Positions 19,377 through 27,901 of a DNA stretch of 64,000 nt are shown here, piece after piece. Position 1 is the first letter of the stretch. Every line of letters starts with the position of its first letter. Both the position numbers and the translations under genes were made by a program. The stretch spans positions 2,170,001 to 2,234,000 of the forward strand of contig NZ_JAATNG010000001.1 in the NCBI RefSeq assembly GCF_013184805.1. The letters are read 5' to 3'. The notes below the pieces were generated by a model. It worked only from the letters and a program-made list of their open reading frames with translations. It did no database searches and was not told the origin of the DNA. This DNA is from Pseudoruegeria sp. HB172150. Its GTDB lineage: Bacteria > Pseudomonadota > Alphaproteobacteria > Rhodobacterales > Rhodobacteraceae.

Positions 19377-20276
19377 TCAAGCCAGCGATTGCTCAAGCTG
19401 CGAGACTTCGCCTTTCAGCCCTGCAGCCAATGCTTCGGCCACGCGACTCAGCCGTTCGACCCTGCGGTCATCCGGATGCCGTATCAGATAGAAACTGCGT
19501 TTAAGTGAGAAAGCCTTGGGCAGGATCCGCCGGATTCGAGGCGAGAACGGCAGCGCGAAGTCGTGCAGGATGCCAATGCCAGCGCCCTGACGCATGAGGT
19601 GGACCTGTACCATGACCGAGTTGGAGGCGAGAGCGACACGGTCGATGCCAGCCTCGGCCAGATAGTCGAGTTCCTTGTCATAGATCATGTCGGGGATGTA
19701 CCCGATCACCGGGTGATGCCGAAGGTCGGCCAGGCTCTCAATCGGGGCGGCCCGGCGGAGGTAGCTGTTATGTGCGGCAAGGTGCAGGTGGTAGTCGGTC
19801 ACCTTCTGCACGGTCAACCGGCCCGTGGCCGGCGCGCTTACGGTGATCGCCATATCGGCCTCGCGCTTGGACAAATTGACGACGCGGGGAAGCGAAACGA
19901 TCTGGATCTCCAGTTCCGGGTTGTCGGCAGAGATGCGGGCGCAGATCTGAGGCAGTAGGTAGTTGGCGCAGCCGTCGGGCGCACCGATGCGTACCTGACC
20001 GGTCAGACGGCCCGCCTGCCCGCCGATTTCTTCCGCAGCGCCAGTAACGGCCTGTTCGGCGCGTTCGGCGTGATCCAACAGACGCTGGCCGTCCACGGTC
20101 AGCGCGTATCCCTGCGGCGACTTGGCGAATAGCGGCGCGCCCATCGCTTCCTCCAGCCGCTGCATCCTCCGTCCAACAGTTGCCGGGTCGAGCCGCAACT
20201 GCCGACCGGCCCCGGAGAGGCTCTCCGACCTGGCCACGGAAAGGAAAACTTTCAGGTCATCCCAGTTGACTTCCAT
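19377..20276 (-). CDS. LysR-family regulator, probably of mmsA
   Basis: A 299-residue LysR protein: helix-turn-helix in residues 1-62 (NWDDLKVFLSVARSESLSGA, then LDPATVGRRMQRLEEAMG) and an effector domain with RIGAPDGCANYLLPQICARI. It is divergent from mmsA across a 127-base region, the classic layout for a LysR regulator of an adjacent catabolic gene, so control of valine or propionyl-type metabolism is likely. The start MEVNWDD at 20276 is chosen over 20288, as the earlier ATG adds only four non-conserved residues. Effector unknown. Confidence 0.9.
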   Translation of the reverse strand: MEVNWDDLKVFLSVARSESLSGAGRQLRLDPATVGRRMQRLEEAMGAPLFAKSPQGYALTVDGQRLLDHAERAEQAVTGAAEEIGGQAGRLTGQVRIGAPDGCANYLLPQICARISADNPELEIQIVSLPRVVNLSKREADMAITVSAPATGRLTVQKVTDYHLHLAAHNSYLRRAAPIESLADLRHHPVIGYIPDMIYDKELDYLAEAGIDRVALASNSVMVQVHLMRQGAGIGILHDFALPFSPRIRRILPKAFSLKRSFYLIRHPDDRRVERLSRVAEALAAGLKGEVSQLEQSLA

Positions 20277-20403
20277 CTGTGTACCCACATTTCTGCAAAA
20301 CCCTTTTGAGAAACTCGCTCTTTTTCCGGGATATTTGCAAGCCTATGGTCACGCGCAAGCGCCGGGCCCCACGGCCGGCACCGGGTAAGCAGGAGGAGCC
20401 CCA

Positions 20404-21903
20404 ATGGAAGAACTCAGCCACTACATCAACGGCGAGCACGTCAAGGGTACGTCGGGCCGCTTTGCCGACGTCTACAATCCCGCAACCGGCGAAGTGCAGG
20501 CCAAGGTGCCGCTTGCCACCGTCGAGGAGCTGAACGAGGCGGTCGCCAAGGCAGCCGAGGCGCAGAGGGGCTGGGGCGCAACCAACCCGCAGCGCCGCGC
20601 GCGGGTGATGATGAAATTCGGCGCGCTGATCAACGAGCACATGGACGAGCTGGCCGAGCTGGTCAGCCGCGAGCACGGCAAGACCCTGCCCGACGGCCGC
20701 GGTGACGTGCAGCGCGGGCTTGAAGTGGTCGAGGTTTGCATGGGCGCCCCTTCGCTGCTGAAGGGCGAATTCACCGATTCCGGAGGGCCTGGCATCGATC
20801 TTTACTCGATGCGTCAGCCCTTGGGCGTGGTTGCGGGCATCACCCCGTTCAACTTCCCGGCGATGATCCCGCTGTGGAAGATGGCCCCTGCCCTGTCCTG
20901 CGGCAACGCGATGATCCTGAAGCCGTCCGAGCGCTGCCCGTCGACGTCTCTGCGCCTTGCGGAGCTGCTGAAGGAAGCCGGGCTGCCGGACGGCGTGCTG
21001 CAGGTGGTGAACGGCGACAAGGAAGTGGTCGACGCGATCCTCGACAATGAGACGATCCAGGCGGTCGGCTTTGTCGGCTCCACCCCGATCGCGCAGTACA
21101 TCTATGGCCGCGCCGCGACAAACGGCAAGCGCGCGCAGTGCTTCGGCGGTGCCAAGAACCACATGATCATCATGCCTGACGCCGACATGGACAAAGCGGC
21201 GGATGCGCTTGTAGGCGCCGGTTTCGGCGCCGCTGGCGAGCGCTGCATGGCAATCTCCGTCGCAGTGCCGGTCGGTCAGAAGACCGCCGATACGCTGATC
21301 GAAAAGCTGGTGCCGCGAATCGAGAAACTGAAGGTAGGTCCGTACACGGCCGGCGAGGACGTGGACTACGGTCCTGTCATTACGGCGCAGGCAAAGAACC
21401 GTATCCTCGGGCTGATCGACAGCGGCGTCGATCAGGGCGCCGATCTTGTGATCGATGGCCGCGGCTTTGCCCTGCAGGGCTACGAAGACGGTTACTTCGT
21501 CGGCCCATCGCTGTTTGACAAGGTCACGCCGGAAATGGACATCTACAAGGAAGAGATCTTCGGCCCCGTCCTCAGCCAGGTGCGCACCGACAGTTACGAG
21601 GAGGCGCTGAAGCTGACAATGGACAACCCCTATGGCAACGGCACCGCTATCTATACGGCCGACGGCGACACGGCGCGCGACTTCGCCAACCGGGTGAATG
21701 TCGGGATGGTGGGTATCAACTTCCCGATTCCGGTACCGCTGAGCTATCACACCTTCGGCGGCTGGAAAAAGTCGGCCTTCGGGGACCTCAACCAATACGG
21801 TCCTGATGCCTTCCGCTTCTACACCAAAACGAAAACGGTCACCGCGCGCTGGTTCTCCGGCATTAAGGAAGGCGGCGAATTCAACTTCAAAGCCATGGAT
21901 TAA
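20404..21903 (+). CDS. mmsA: CoA-acylating methylmalonate-semialdehyde dehydrogenase
   Basis: The 499-residue enzyme converts methylmalonate semialdehyde (from valine or thymine) to propionyl-CoA, NADH and CO2. Aldehyde dehydrogenase family features are the NAD-binding ITPFNFPAMIPLWKMAPALS, the VGSTPIAQYIYGRA region and the catalytic cysteine in GAAGERCMAISVAVPVG. The segment INFPIPVPLSYHTFGGWKKS near the C terminus is typical of MmsA. AGGAGG precedes the start at 20404. A possible partner in valine degradation, an acyl-CoA dehydrogenase, is found at 25.8 kb. Confidence 0.96.
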   Translation: MEELSHYINGEHVKGTSGRFADVYNPATGEVQAKVPLATVEELNEAVAKAAEAQRGWGATNPQRRARVMMKFGALINEHMDELAELVSREHGKTLPDGRGDVQRGLEVVEVCMGAPSLLKGEFTDSGGPGIDLYSMRQPLGVVAGITPFNFPAMIPLWKMAPALSCGNAMILKPSERCPSTSLRLAELLKEAGLPDGVLQVVNGDKEVVDAILDNETIQAVGFVGSTPIAQYIYGRAATNGKRAQCFGGAKNHMIIMPDADMDKAADALVGAGFGAAGERCMAISVAVPVGQKTADTLIEKLVPRIEKLKVGPYTAGEDVDYGPVITAQAKNRILGLIDSGVDQGADLVIDGRGFALQGYEDGYFVGPSLFDKVTPEMDIYKEEIFGPVLSQVRTDSYEEALKLTMDNPYGNGTAIYTADGDTARDFANRVNVGMVGINFPIPVPLSYHTFGGWKKSAFGDLNQYGPDAFRFYTKTKTVTARWFSGIKEGGEFNFKAMD

Positions 21904-21982
21904 CGGCCGGTTAAGTGCTAGCTAACGGGACGCGCGGTCTGCCGGCCGGGCGTTCCCGAATTCCAGCACACGACCGTTTCCG

Positions 21983-22399
21983 ATGTCTGTCACCTATCGC
22001 ATCTATCGCGAGCTTGGCCTTGTCTATGTCCGCTATGAAGGGTTCGTCGAGTTCGACGCCACTTCTGACGCAGTGGGCCGGTACATCCAGGATCCCGACT
22101 ACCGTCCGGGGCAGAAGCAGTTTGTCGATTTGTCCGCGGCCACCGGTTACGAAAACGACTATGCCAAGCTCTTTGCGCTTCAGGCAAAGAAGGCGGATGC
22201 GTTCCTGAAGGGACTGCAATGCCTAATCGTGTATTACGCCCCGACAGAGACATCCAACACCATCGCCCGCCTCGCCGCACGGGCATGGGACGAGACGGCA
22301 TCGGTCATAGCCCGCGTGATAGATAACGAAGCCGAGGCGCTTGCAGTCGTCGGGTTGTCCGAGACAAGCATCGAAGAACTGACGAAGCGCCCCGTCTGA
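21983..22399 (+). CDS. Conserved protein of unknown function (STAS/SpoIIAA-like size)
   Basis: A 138-residue soluble protein with alternating strand-helix pattern (SVTYRIYRELGLVYVRYEGF, FVDLSAATGYENDYAKLFAL). The layout, a short beta start, a GYEN-type loop and long helices, recalls SpoIIAA/STAS-like proteins found widely in Rhodobacteraceae, but the match is weak and I assign no function. It lies 79 bases after mmsA on the same strand and convergent with the next gene. Confidence 0.65.
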   Translation: MSVTYRIYRELGLVYVRYEGFVEFDATSDAVGRYIQDPDYRPGQKQFVDLSAATGYENDYAKLFALQAKKADAFLKGLQCLIVYYAPTETSNTIARLAARAWDETASVIARVIDNEAEALAVVGLSETSIEELTKRPV

Positions 22400-22401
22400 T
22401 C

Positions 22402-23103
22402 TTATGCCCTGCGGTTCGCCGCCTGGCGTCGGGCCGGGCGTATCAGATTGGCCGGACGCGGCGGACGCATCTTCACCGGTTGGCCGTTCGCCCAGGCGAT
22501 CGACTTCGGCGGCAGGATCGGGCGAGACGGAGTAACGCGACGGCCGAGCGCTTCGGAAATGTCTCGCGAAAACCGGCTGTGCAACTCTTCCAGTTCGCGT
22601 GCGCTTCCCCGGATGGCGCAGGGCGCATCGTCCTGTCCCTGGATCCGAATGTAGAGCGAGGCACCGCTGTCCTTCCCTTCCACACGCCTGACGTAGATGC
22701 TTTCTATGTTCCGCATTGGGATCCGCCCTTTGACCGTCTGCTTGTCACCTGAATTCAGCGTCATGAGTTGCAGTTCCCGCTTTTTCCGGTCCAGTTCGAC
22801 AGCCTTGCGGAAGCCTCGTCCCGAGAACACGAGGAGACCGAAACCGGTGCCCGCGAAAGCGGTCGAAAGCATAAGGCTGGACCAGATAGGGCTCAGCTCG
22901 CCGAGCGAAGGGAAGATAAACCATACGAACCAGCCGGCGAACAGCATCGCCATCGCCAGGAAGCGCGCCGCACATTCGGCACAGCTCCTACCTTTGCATA
23001 TGCGAGCATCCTCGCTGACGCGGTATCCGGCCTTAGCCGGTTCGATTTTCAGGCTCCGCCAGTGGATGGAGGCTTGCCGCCCCGCTTTGATTTCTTGCTG
23101 CAT
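22402..23103 (-). CDS. Membrane protein of unknown function
   Basis: The frame is open back to 23352, but the preferred start is the ATG at 23103 (AAGG five bases upstream), giving 233 residues; an alternative ATG at 23157 is possible. Residues about 47-66 and 78-98 are two transmembrane helices (LAMAMLFAGWFVWFIFPSLG and LMLSTAFAGTGFGLLVFSG), preceded by cysteines in RICKGRSCAECAARF. The cytosolic part (VELDRKKRELQLMTLN, IPMRNIESIYVRR) looks like a PH- or YcxB-like beta domain. The C terminus is proline and arginine rich. No function known. Confidence 0.65.
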   Translation of the reverse strand: MQQEIKAGRQASIHWRSLKIEPAKAGYRVSEDARICKGRSCAECAARFLAMAMLFAGWFVWFIFPSLGELSPIWSSLMLSTAFAGTGFGLLVFSGRGFRKAVELDRKKRELQLMTLNSGDKQTVKGRIPMRNIESIYVRRVEGKDSGASLYIRIQGQDDAPCAIRGSARELEELHSRFSRDISEALGRRVTPSRPILPPKSIAWANGQPVKMRPPRPANLIRPARRQAANRRA

Positions 23104-23597
23104 GACCTTGTTCCGTTGTCCCGTCTTTACGTAGCGGCACTTTTCACAGCGAATCATGACCAGATTGCGTCGGGAATAGCGCGATTCTTCGGTTTGTAAA
23201 AAAATTGTTAACTTCTGAATGACCCTATTCGAAGCGTTTGCGGGTACATGATTGTATGCAATCTCAATCTCACGCTGACGTAAGGTAATATGGATGCAAG
23301 TATCTGATTTCATTTGGGCCGCATACCTGATGCCAGTCGCCAAAGGCCGCAAGCGTCACTTGTTTCAAATGAAGTGATTCGTTGCAGATCCAGCATTTCA
23401 TTTCCAGCCGAAAGCGCGTTCGGTCGTCATAATTCTGCCCAGATTAAGCGACCCATGCTACCGCTAACATATCTCGGAATCCGAATGCGGATTTCTGCCT
23501 GGCTAGTATTCTGGCGAATCCGGAGGGGCCTTCATCACCCAATTCTTGCTGTGACGTCATCGCTCTGCTTTGTTCGAGCGAAGCGAAGGGGAGAGAG
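23104..23597. other. AT-richer intergenic region
   Basis: Between the membrane protein and the ybdK-type gene lie nearly 500 bases. An A/T tract near 23195-23220 (TTGTAAAAAAATTGTTAAC) is the best promoter candidate for the minus-strand gene. I see no gene with a ribosome site here, no repeat and no RNA-like hairpin with a T tract. Confidence 0.5.
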
Positions 23598-24725
23598 TTG
23601 ACGGAACCGAGCTTCACCATAGGGATCGAAGAGGAGTATCTCCTCATCGACCGAAAGACGCTGGAACTGGCAGACGCGCCGCAGGCGCTGATGGACGAAT
23701 GCACCGAGGCTCTGGGGGGAAAGGTCTCGCCGGAGTTCCTGCGGTGCCAGGTGGAAATCGGCACCTCCGTCTGCCGTACGATTGGTGAGGCGCGCGAGGA
23801 CCTCAGGCATCTGCGCGGCACCGTGGCCGAGGTGGCGGAGCGGCATGGGCTGGCACCGCTGGCGATCTCCTGCCACCCGACGGCGGATTGGAAGAACCAG
23901 CATCACACCGACAAGGAGCGCTACAATGTGCTGGCGCATGATCTGGCCGGGGTGTCGCGACGGATGCTGATCTCTGGGATGCATGTGCATGTCGGGATCG
24001 AGGAGGACGATCTGCGGATCGACCTGATGAACCAGTTCTCCTACTTCCTGCCGCATCTGCTGGCTTTGAGCTGTTCGTCGCCTTACTGGCAGGGGCAGGA
24101 CACCGGGCTGTCGAGCTATCGGCTGACGATCTTCGACAACCTGCCACGAACCGGGCTGCCGCCGCAGATGGCGAGCTATGGCGAGTATGACCGGTCGGTG
24201 AAGGCGATCGTGGCGACGGGGGCGATCGAGGACGCGACGAAGGTCTGGTGGGACATGCGGCCGTCGTGCCGGTTCCCGACGTTGGAGAGCCGGATTTGCG
24301 ACAACTCTCCGAGGATGGAGCATGCGCTGACGATCGCAGCGCTGACGCAGGCGACGATGCGGATGCTTTGGCGGCTGCGGCTGCGGAACCAGCGGTGGCG
24401 GACTTATGATGCCTTCCTGGTGGGAGAGAACCGGTGGCGGGCGCAGAGATATGGGATGAGCGAGGGGCTGATCGATTTCGGGCGTGGCGAGGTGGTGCCC
24501 TATCCGGAGCTGCTGGAGGAGTGGATCGGGCTGGTGGCGGAGGATGCCGAGGCGCTCGAGTGTCTGGATGAAGTGGCGGGCGCGAGGGACATCGTGGACG
24601 GGGGGAACGGGGCCGACAGGCAGCGGGCTGTCTGGGCGCGGGCGCTGGCCGAAACCGGGTCAGATGAGGAGGCGATGCGGGCCGTTCTGGAGGCGATGAT
24701 GGCCGAGTTTACGGCCGATCTGTAG
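23598..24725 (+). CDS. YbdK-type carboxylate-amine ligase
   Basis: A 375-residue GCS2-family protein, glutamate-cysteine ligase-like. The start is TTG at 23598 with GGGGAGAGAG upstream, and the first residues give the family signature [18 protein letters not shown]. Further marks are [17 protein letters not shown], the ATP/metal-site histidines [20 protein letters not shown] and [21 protein letters not shown]. coli YbdK has weak glutamate-cysteine ligase activity, and the true substrate is unclear. The stop codon begins a dispersed 75-bp repeat, and the next gene is convergent. Confidence 0.9.
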   Translation: MTEPSFTIGIEEEYLLIDRKTLELADAPQALMDECTEALGGKVSPEFLRCQVEIGTSVCRTIGEAREDLRHLRGTVAEVAERHGLAPLAISCHPTADWKNQHHTDKERYNVLAHDLAGVSRRMLISGMHVHVGIEEDDLRIDLMNQFSYFLPHLLALSCSSPYWQGQDTGLSSYRLTIFDNLPRTGLPPQMASYGEYDRSVKAIVATGAIEDATKVWWDMRPSCRFPTLESRICDNSPRMEHALTIAALTQATMRMLWRLRLRNQRWRTYDAFLVGENRWRAQRYGMSEGLIDFGRGEVVPYPELLEEWIGLVAEDAEALECLDEVAGARDIVDGGNGADRQRAVWARALAETGSDEEAMRAVLEAMMAEFTADL

Positions 24726-24799
24726 AGCGTCCCCATGGGGACGCCATCTAAGTTATTGATTCAAGGCATGTTTGCGCTAACGTCCGACTGGGGACGCTC
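24725..24799. repeat. Dispersed 75-bp repeat, copy 1, with 10-bp inverted ends
   Basis: GAGCGTCCCC (24725-24734) and GGGGACGCTC (24790-24799) are perfect inverted ends. A GTCCCC-AT-GGGGAC palindrome (24730-24743) is at the left and the core GGCATGTTTGCGCTAACGT lies at 24766-24784. Copy 2 at 44348 shares the left end and the core. This copy lies between convergent genes and covers the last 13 codons of the hydrolase. It may act as a bidirectional terminator or be a miniature mobile or REP-like element. Confidence 0.7.
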
Positions 24800-25645
24800 C
24801 ATGGCTTCGGCAATCGGTAGATCCAGAAGTTCCTCGACGAACCAGGCCGCCTTTTGCGCGAAGCCCCGGTCGTGCCAATAGCCGTTGTGACACCACGGAT
24901 TCCAGCTTTGCAGCAGCCGCCAGCCGACATTGACCTGATAGTCGGCCAGTTCGCCCCGTGAGCACAGCTCTTCATAACCGCCGCTGAGCGGTGCCAGCGG
25001 GAAGCCGAGCGGATCGTGTCGGTCGTAGTAGTTCCGCCACCACGGATCGGACCGACGCGCCGGGTTGCCGGGAAAGGCGATTGGCTGCACCTCTTCCAGA
25101 GAGAAGGTGAAGATCGGGATATTGCAGCCGAAGGTCAGCATGCCCGACAGCGTCTCGAACCGCTGGAACGGCGTCGGCCGCTCCCGGTAGCCGTGGGTCA
25201 CGTCCCAGATGTAGTTCGACATCATGTGGCAGCCGAGCGAATGCGCCAGGATCAGAAGCGGTGTTCCTTCGGGCACGTCCCGGTCGAGGTCGGCAAGCGT
25301 CAGGTCGATGCGCTGATGCACCGCCTCGTAGGCCGAGCGCCGCTTTTCCCGCGGCGGAAAGTAGTTCGCGGCATCGGCCAGCCGGTGCATCGCGTAGCTG
25401 CGCAGCATGCCGAAGCTGGAAACCTTGCGCATCGCCTGTTCGAATTCGTCCTGCCGCTTCTGCACGATGTCGGCCCAGAACACCTCTCTCCAAGCGATCT
25501 CGGCATCGAAGCGGTGGGTACCGACTGCGGCCCGCAGCCGCTCGTGCAGGCGTGCGGAATAGGTCAGCTGGCCGGTTTCGTCCGGGTGCTGCTTGCGCTG
25601 CCGGCCCATGCCGTGAACGACCGCGATTGCGAGTTTCCGCGTCAC
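24761..25645 (-). CDS. Alpha/beta-hydrolase-like protein
   Basis: A 294-residue protein beginning LAIAVVHGMGRQRKQHPDE, a strand followed by an oxyanion-type HGMG motif, and containing the nucleophile elbow AHSLGCHM around residue 133. A late histidine is available in WNPWCHNGYWHD. The family appears as uncharacterised lipase- or PGAP1-like hydrolases in alphaproteobacteria; the substrate is unknown. Its last 13 codons (MERPQSDVSANMP) lie inside the dispersed repeat, so the C terminus was altered or supplied by that element. It is convergent with ybdK and divergent from the acyl-CoA dehydrogenase. Confidence 0.75.
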   Translation of the reverse strand: MTRKLAIAVVHGMGRQRKQHPDETGQLTYSARLHERLRAAVGTHRFDAEIAWREVFWADIVQKRQDEFEQAMRKVSSFGMLRSYAMHRLADAANYFPPREKRRSAYEAVHQRIDLTLADLDRDVPEGTPLLILAHSLGCHMMSNYIWDVTHGYRERPTPFQRFETLSGMLTFGCNIPIFTFSLEEVQPIAFPGNPARRSDPWWRNYYDRHDPLGFPLAPLSGGYEELCSRGELADYQVNVGWRLLQSWNPWCHNGYWHDRGFAQKAAWFVEELLDLPIAEAMERPQSDVSANMP

Positions 25646-25776
25646 CGCCCTGCCCCTGTGGTTGCGGGCGCACCATAAACAACCCTGTCGGGGGAGCGGA
25701 AGCCCCGGATGCGCCCTGCCCTTGCAAACCGGCAGGGCCTGTCGGAATGCTGGGCAAACGGCTTTGGGAGGAGCGT

Positions 25777-26922
25777 ATGGATTTCGCGCTGAGCGAAGAG
25801 CAAACCGCCATCTTCGACATGGCGTGCGGCTTTGGCGAAGAGCATATCGTGCCCTTCGCCCGTGACTGGGAACGCGACGGGACCATACCGAAGGAGCTTT
25901 GGCCCAAGCTGGGCGAGTTGGGGTTCGGCGGGATCTATGTGTCCGAGGAGAGCGGCGGCACCGGGCTGACCCGGCTGGATTCCACGCTGGTCTTCGAAGC
26001 TCTGAGCCGCTCCTGCGCCTCGGTCGCGGCCTTTCTGTCGATCCACAACATGTGCCTCGGCATGCTGGACAAGTTCGGCTCCGACGCGCTGAAGGCGCGT
26101 TACCTGCCCGGCGCGGTCGCGCTGGAGACGGTGTTTTCCTATTGCCTGACAGAGCCCGGTTCCGGTTCGGACCCGGCGGCGCTGCGGACGCGGGCGGAGC
26201 GGACGAACGAGGGCTGGCGGCTGAGCGGGACCAAGGCCTTCATCTCGGGCGGCGGCTATTCCGATGCCTATCTCTGCATGGTTCGGACCGGCGAGGACGG
26301 GGCGAAGGGAATATCGGCGGTGATCGTCGAGGCGGGCGCGGCCGGGCTGAGCTTTGGCGCGCTGGAAGAGAAGATGGGCTGGCGGTCTCAGCCCACCGCG
26401 CAGGTCCAGTTCGACGGTTGCGACATTGGCGCCGACGCCCTGCTGGGCGAAGAGGGCAAGGGGTTTTCCTATGCGATGGCGGGGCTGGATGGCGGGCGGC
26501 TGAATATCTCTGCATGCTCACTGGGAGCGGCGCAGGCGGCGCTGGAGGCGACGCTGGATTACATGGCCGAGCGCAAGGCGTTCGGAAAGAGCATCGACCA
26601 GTTCCAGGCGCTGCAGTTCCGGCTGGCGGAGATGGAAATCGAGTTGCAGGCGGCGCGGGTGTTCCTGCGGCAGGCGGCGTGGAAGCTGGATCAGGGATCG
26701 CCTGACGCCACCAAGTTCTGCGCGATGGCGAAGAAATTCGTGACCGAGGCAGGAAGCCGCGTGGCGGATCAGTGCCTGCAGCTGCATGGTGGCTATGGCT
26801 ATCTGGCGGATTACGGGATCGAGAAGATCGTGCGCGACCTGCGGGTGCATCAGATCCTTGAAGGGACAAACGAGATCATGCGGCTGATCGTGGCACGGGC
26901 GCTGCTGGCGGAGCGCGGATGA
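25777..26922 (+). CDS. Acyl-CoA dehydrogenase, isobutyryl-CoA type
   Basis: A 381-residue flavoprotein that introduces a 2,3 double bond into an acyl-CoA. FAD/substrate motifs are YCLTEPGSGSDPAALRT and AFISGGGYSDAYLC; the catalytic glutamate region near the C terminus is ILEGTNEIMRLIVARALL, and the segment LQLHGGYGYLADYGIEKIVR is standard. Overall pattern is nearest to isobutyryl-CoA dehydrogenases of valine breakdown, consistent with mmsA in the same window, though 2-methylbutyryl- or short-chain specificity cannot be excluded. The long frame opens at 25261, but GGGAGGAG directly before the ATG at 25777 decides the start. Confidence 0.88.
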   Translation: MDFALSEEQTAIFDMACGFGEEHIVPFARDWERDGTIPKELWPKLGELGFGGIYVSEESGGTGLTRLDSTLVFEALSRSCASVAAFLSIHNMCLGMLDKFGSDALKARYLPGAVALETVFSYCLTEPGSGSDPAALRTRAERTNEGWRLSGTKAFISGGGYSDAYLCMVRTGEDGAKGISAVIVEAGAAGLSFGALEEKMGWRSQPTAQVQFDGCDIGADALLGEEGKGFSYAMAGLDGGRLNISACSLGAAQAALEATLDYMAERKAFGKSIDQFQALQFRLAEMEIELQAARVFLRQAAWKLDQGSPDATKFCAMAKKFVTEAGSRVADQCLQLHGGYGYLADYGIEKIVRDLRVHQILEGTNEIMRLIVARALLAERG

Positions 26923-26938
26923 CGGCAGGGCGGCACCG

Positions 26939-27592
26939 GTGAGCTGGACCGCCGAAGCCCCTGCCCTGCGCGGGCTGGACCCGGACACTCTGCGCCGGCT
27001 GGACCGCCTGACGCCTGCGCAGGCCTCCAAGGGCGCGGTGCTGTTCCGTCCGGGCGACGCCGTGAAAGGCTATGTCGTGGTTCTGGAGGGGCGCGTCGGC
27101 GTCTACCTCGTCGGGCCGACCGGGCGGGAGATCCTGCTATACGACGTGGCCCCGGGCGAAAGCTGCATCCAGTCGACGCTGGGCCTGCTGGGCGAGGAGA
27201 AATACAGCGCCGAGGCGGTGGTCGAGGCGGATGCGCGGGTGGTCCTGCTGCCGCGCGTGCTGTTCCTTGAGCTGATCGACAGCGCGCCGGGGTTCCGGCG
27301 TATCGTCTTTGGCGCGCTGGCGCAGCGGCTGCAGAACGTTATGCATATCCTCGAGAACGTCGCCTTCCTGAAGATCGAGGCACGGCTGGCGCGGTATCTG
27401 CTGGATCACGCCGACGGGTCCGGCGCGGTCGCCGCGACTCAGGCGGAGCTGGCGCGCGGGATCGGTTCGGCGCGCGAGGTGATTTCTCGCCGGCTGGACG
27501 CGATGGCGCGGCAGGGGCTGATCCGGAACGAGCGCGGACGGATCGAGGTGACCGATCCGGCGGGGCTGCGGCGCCTGTCCGAAGGGATGTGA
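26939..27592 (+). CDS. Crp/Fnr-family transcriptional regulator
   Basis: A 217-residue regulator with a cNMP-binding-like N-terminal barrel (FRPGDAVKGYVVVLEGRVGV) and a C-terminal winged helix (ATQAELARGIGSAREVISRR). Only one cysteine (GESCIQ) is seen, so an FNR-type iron-sulfur cluster is unlikely. The start is GTG at 26939. It lies 16 bases after the acyl-CoA dehydrogenase and 66 bases before a DUF2892 gene. A symmetric TGTGAC-N3-GTCACA site spans its stop codon and could be its own binding site acting on the next gene. Confidence 0.85.
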   Translation: MSWTAEAPALRGLDPDTLRRLDRLTPAQASKGAVLFRPGDAVKGYVVVLEGRVGVYLVGPTGREILLYDVAPGESCIQSTLGLLGEEKYSAEAVVEADARVVLLPRVLFLELIDSAPGFRRIVFGALAQRLQNVMHILENVAFLKIEARLARYLLDHADGSGAVAATQAELARGIGSAREVISRRLDAMARQGLIRNERGRIEVTDPAGLRRLSEGM

Positions 27593-27602
27593 CCAAGTCA
27601 CA
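27588..27602. promoter_or_regulatory. Candidate Crp/Fnr-type operator
   Basis: TGTGAC-CAA-GTCACA, a perfect 6-bp inverted repeat with three-base centre, lies 56 bases before the DUF2892 gene start. The half-site TGTGA matches Crp/Fnr family half-sites, but the spacing is one base shorter than the usual Crp site. The regulator just upstream is the natural candidate. Confidence 0.45.
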
Positions 27603-27658
27603 GACCGGCTTGTGCAGCCGCGATACCTTCTGTCCGAGAGACACGGAAGGAACAAGCC

Positions 27659-27859
27659 ATGCTCAAGAAAAACGTCGGCGCCGTCGACCGCGGGCTGCGG
27701 ATCGCGGTGGGGATCGTCCTGCTTGCCTGCTATTTCATTTTCCCGGACGCAGGCTATCGCTGGGCGTTCCTGATCGGGATCATACCGCTGGCGACAGGGC
27801 TGTTTTCCACCTGCCCGCTGTACTCAATCTTCGGGCTCAGCACCTGCCCGATGAAATAG
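27659..27859 (+). CDS. DUF2892 (YgaP-like transmembrane) protein
   Basis: A 66-residue protein with two hydrophobic helices (IAVGIVLLACYFIF and AFLIGIIPLATGLFS) separated by a short polar loop, and the family ending CPLYSIFGLSTCPM. The N-terminal KKNVGAVDRGLRI is typical of DUF2892. In YgaP of E. coli the same domain anchors a rhodanese; here it stands alone. GAAGGAAC precedes the start. The upstream Crp/Fnr regulator and operator-like site suggest control by it. Function unknown, perhaps sulfur- or redox-linked. Confidence 0.88.
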   Translation: MLKKNVGAVDRGLRIAVGIVLLACYFIFPDAGYRWAFLIGIIPLATGLFSTCPLYSIFGLSTCPMK

Positions 27860-27869
27860 GCCGGACGTA

Positions 27870-27891
27870 CCCGCGCATCGATATGCGCGGG
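27870..27891. terminator. Stem-loop between convergent DUF2892 gene and dctM
   Basis: CCCGCGCAT (27870-27878) and ATGCGCGGG (27883-27891) form a perfect 9-bp stem with a CGAT loop. No T tract follows on either strand, so termination is likely but not certain. Confidence 0.6.
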
Positions 27892-27901
27892 CACGGACGC
27901 G

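Noticed and set aside
20257-21795. 512-codon minus-strand frame opposite mmsA
   Set aside because: Shadow of mmsA, which has all catalytic motifs on the plus strand.
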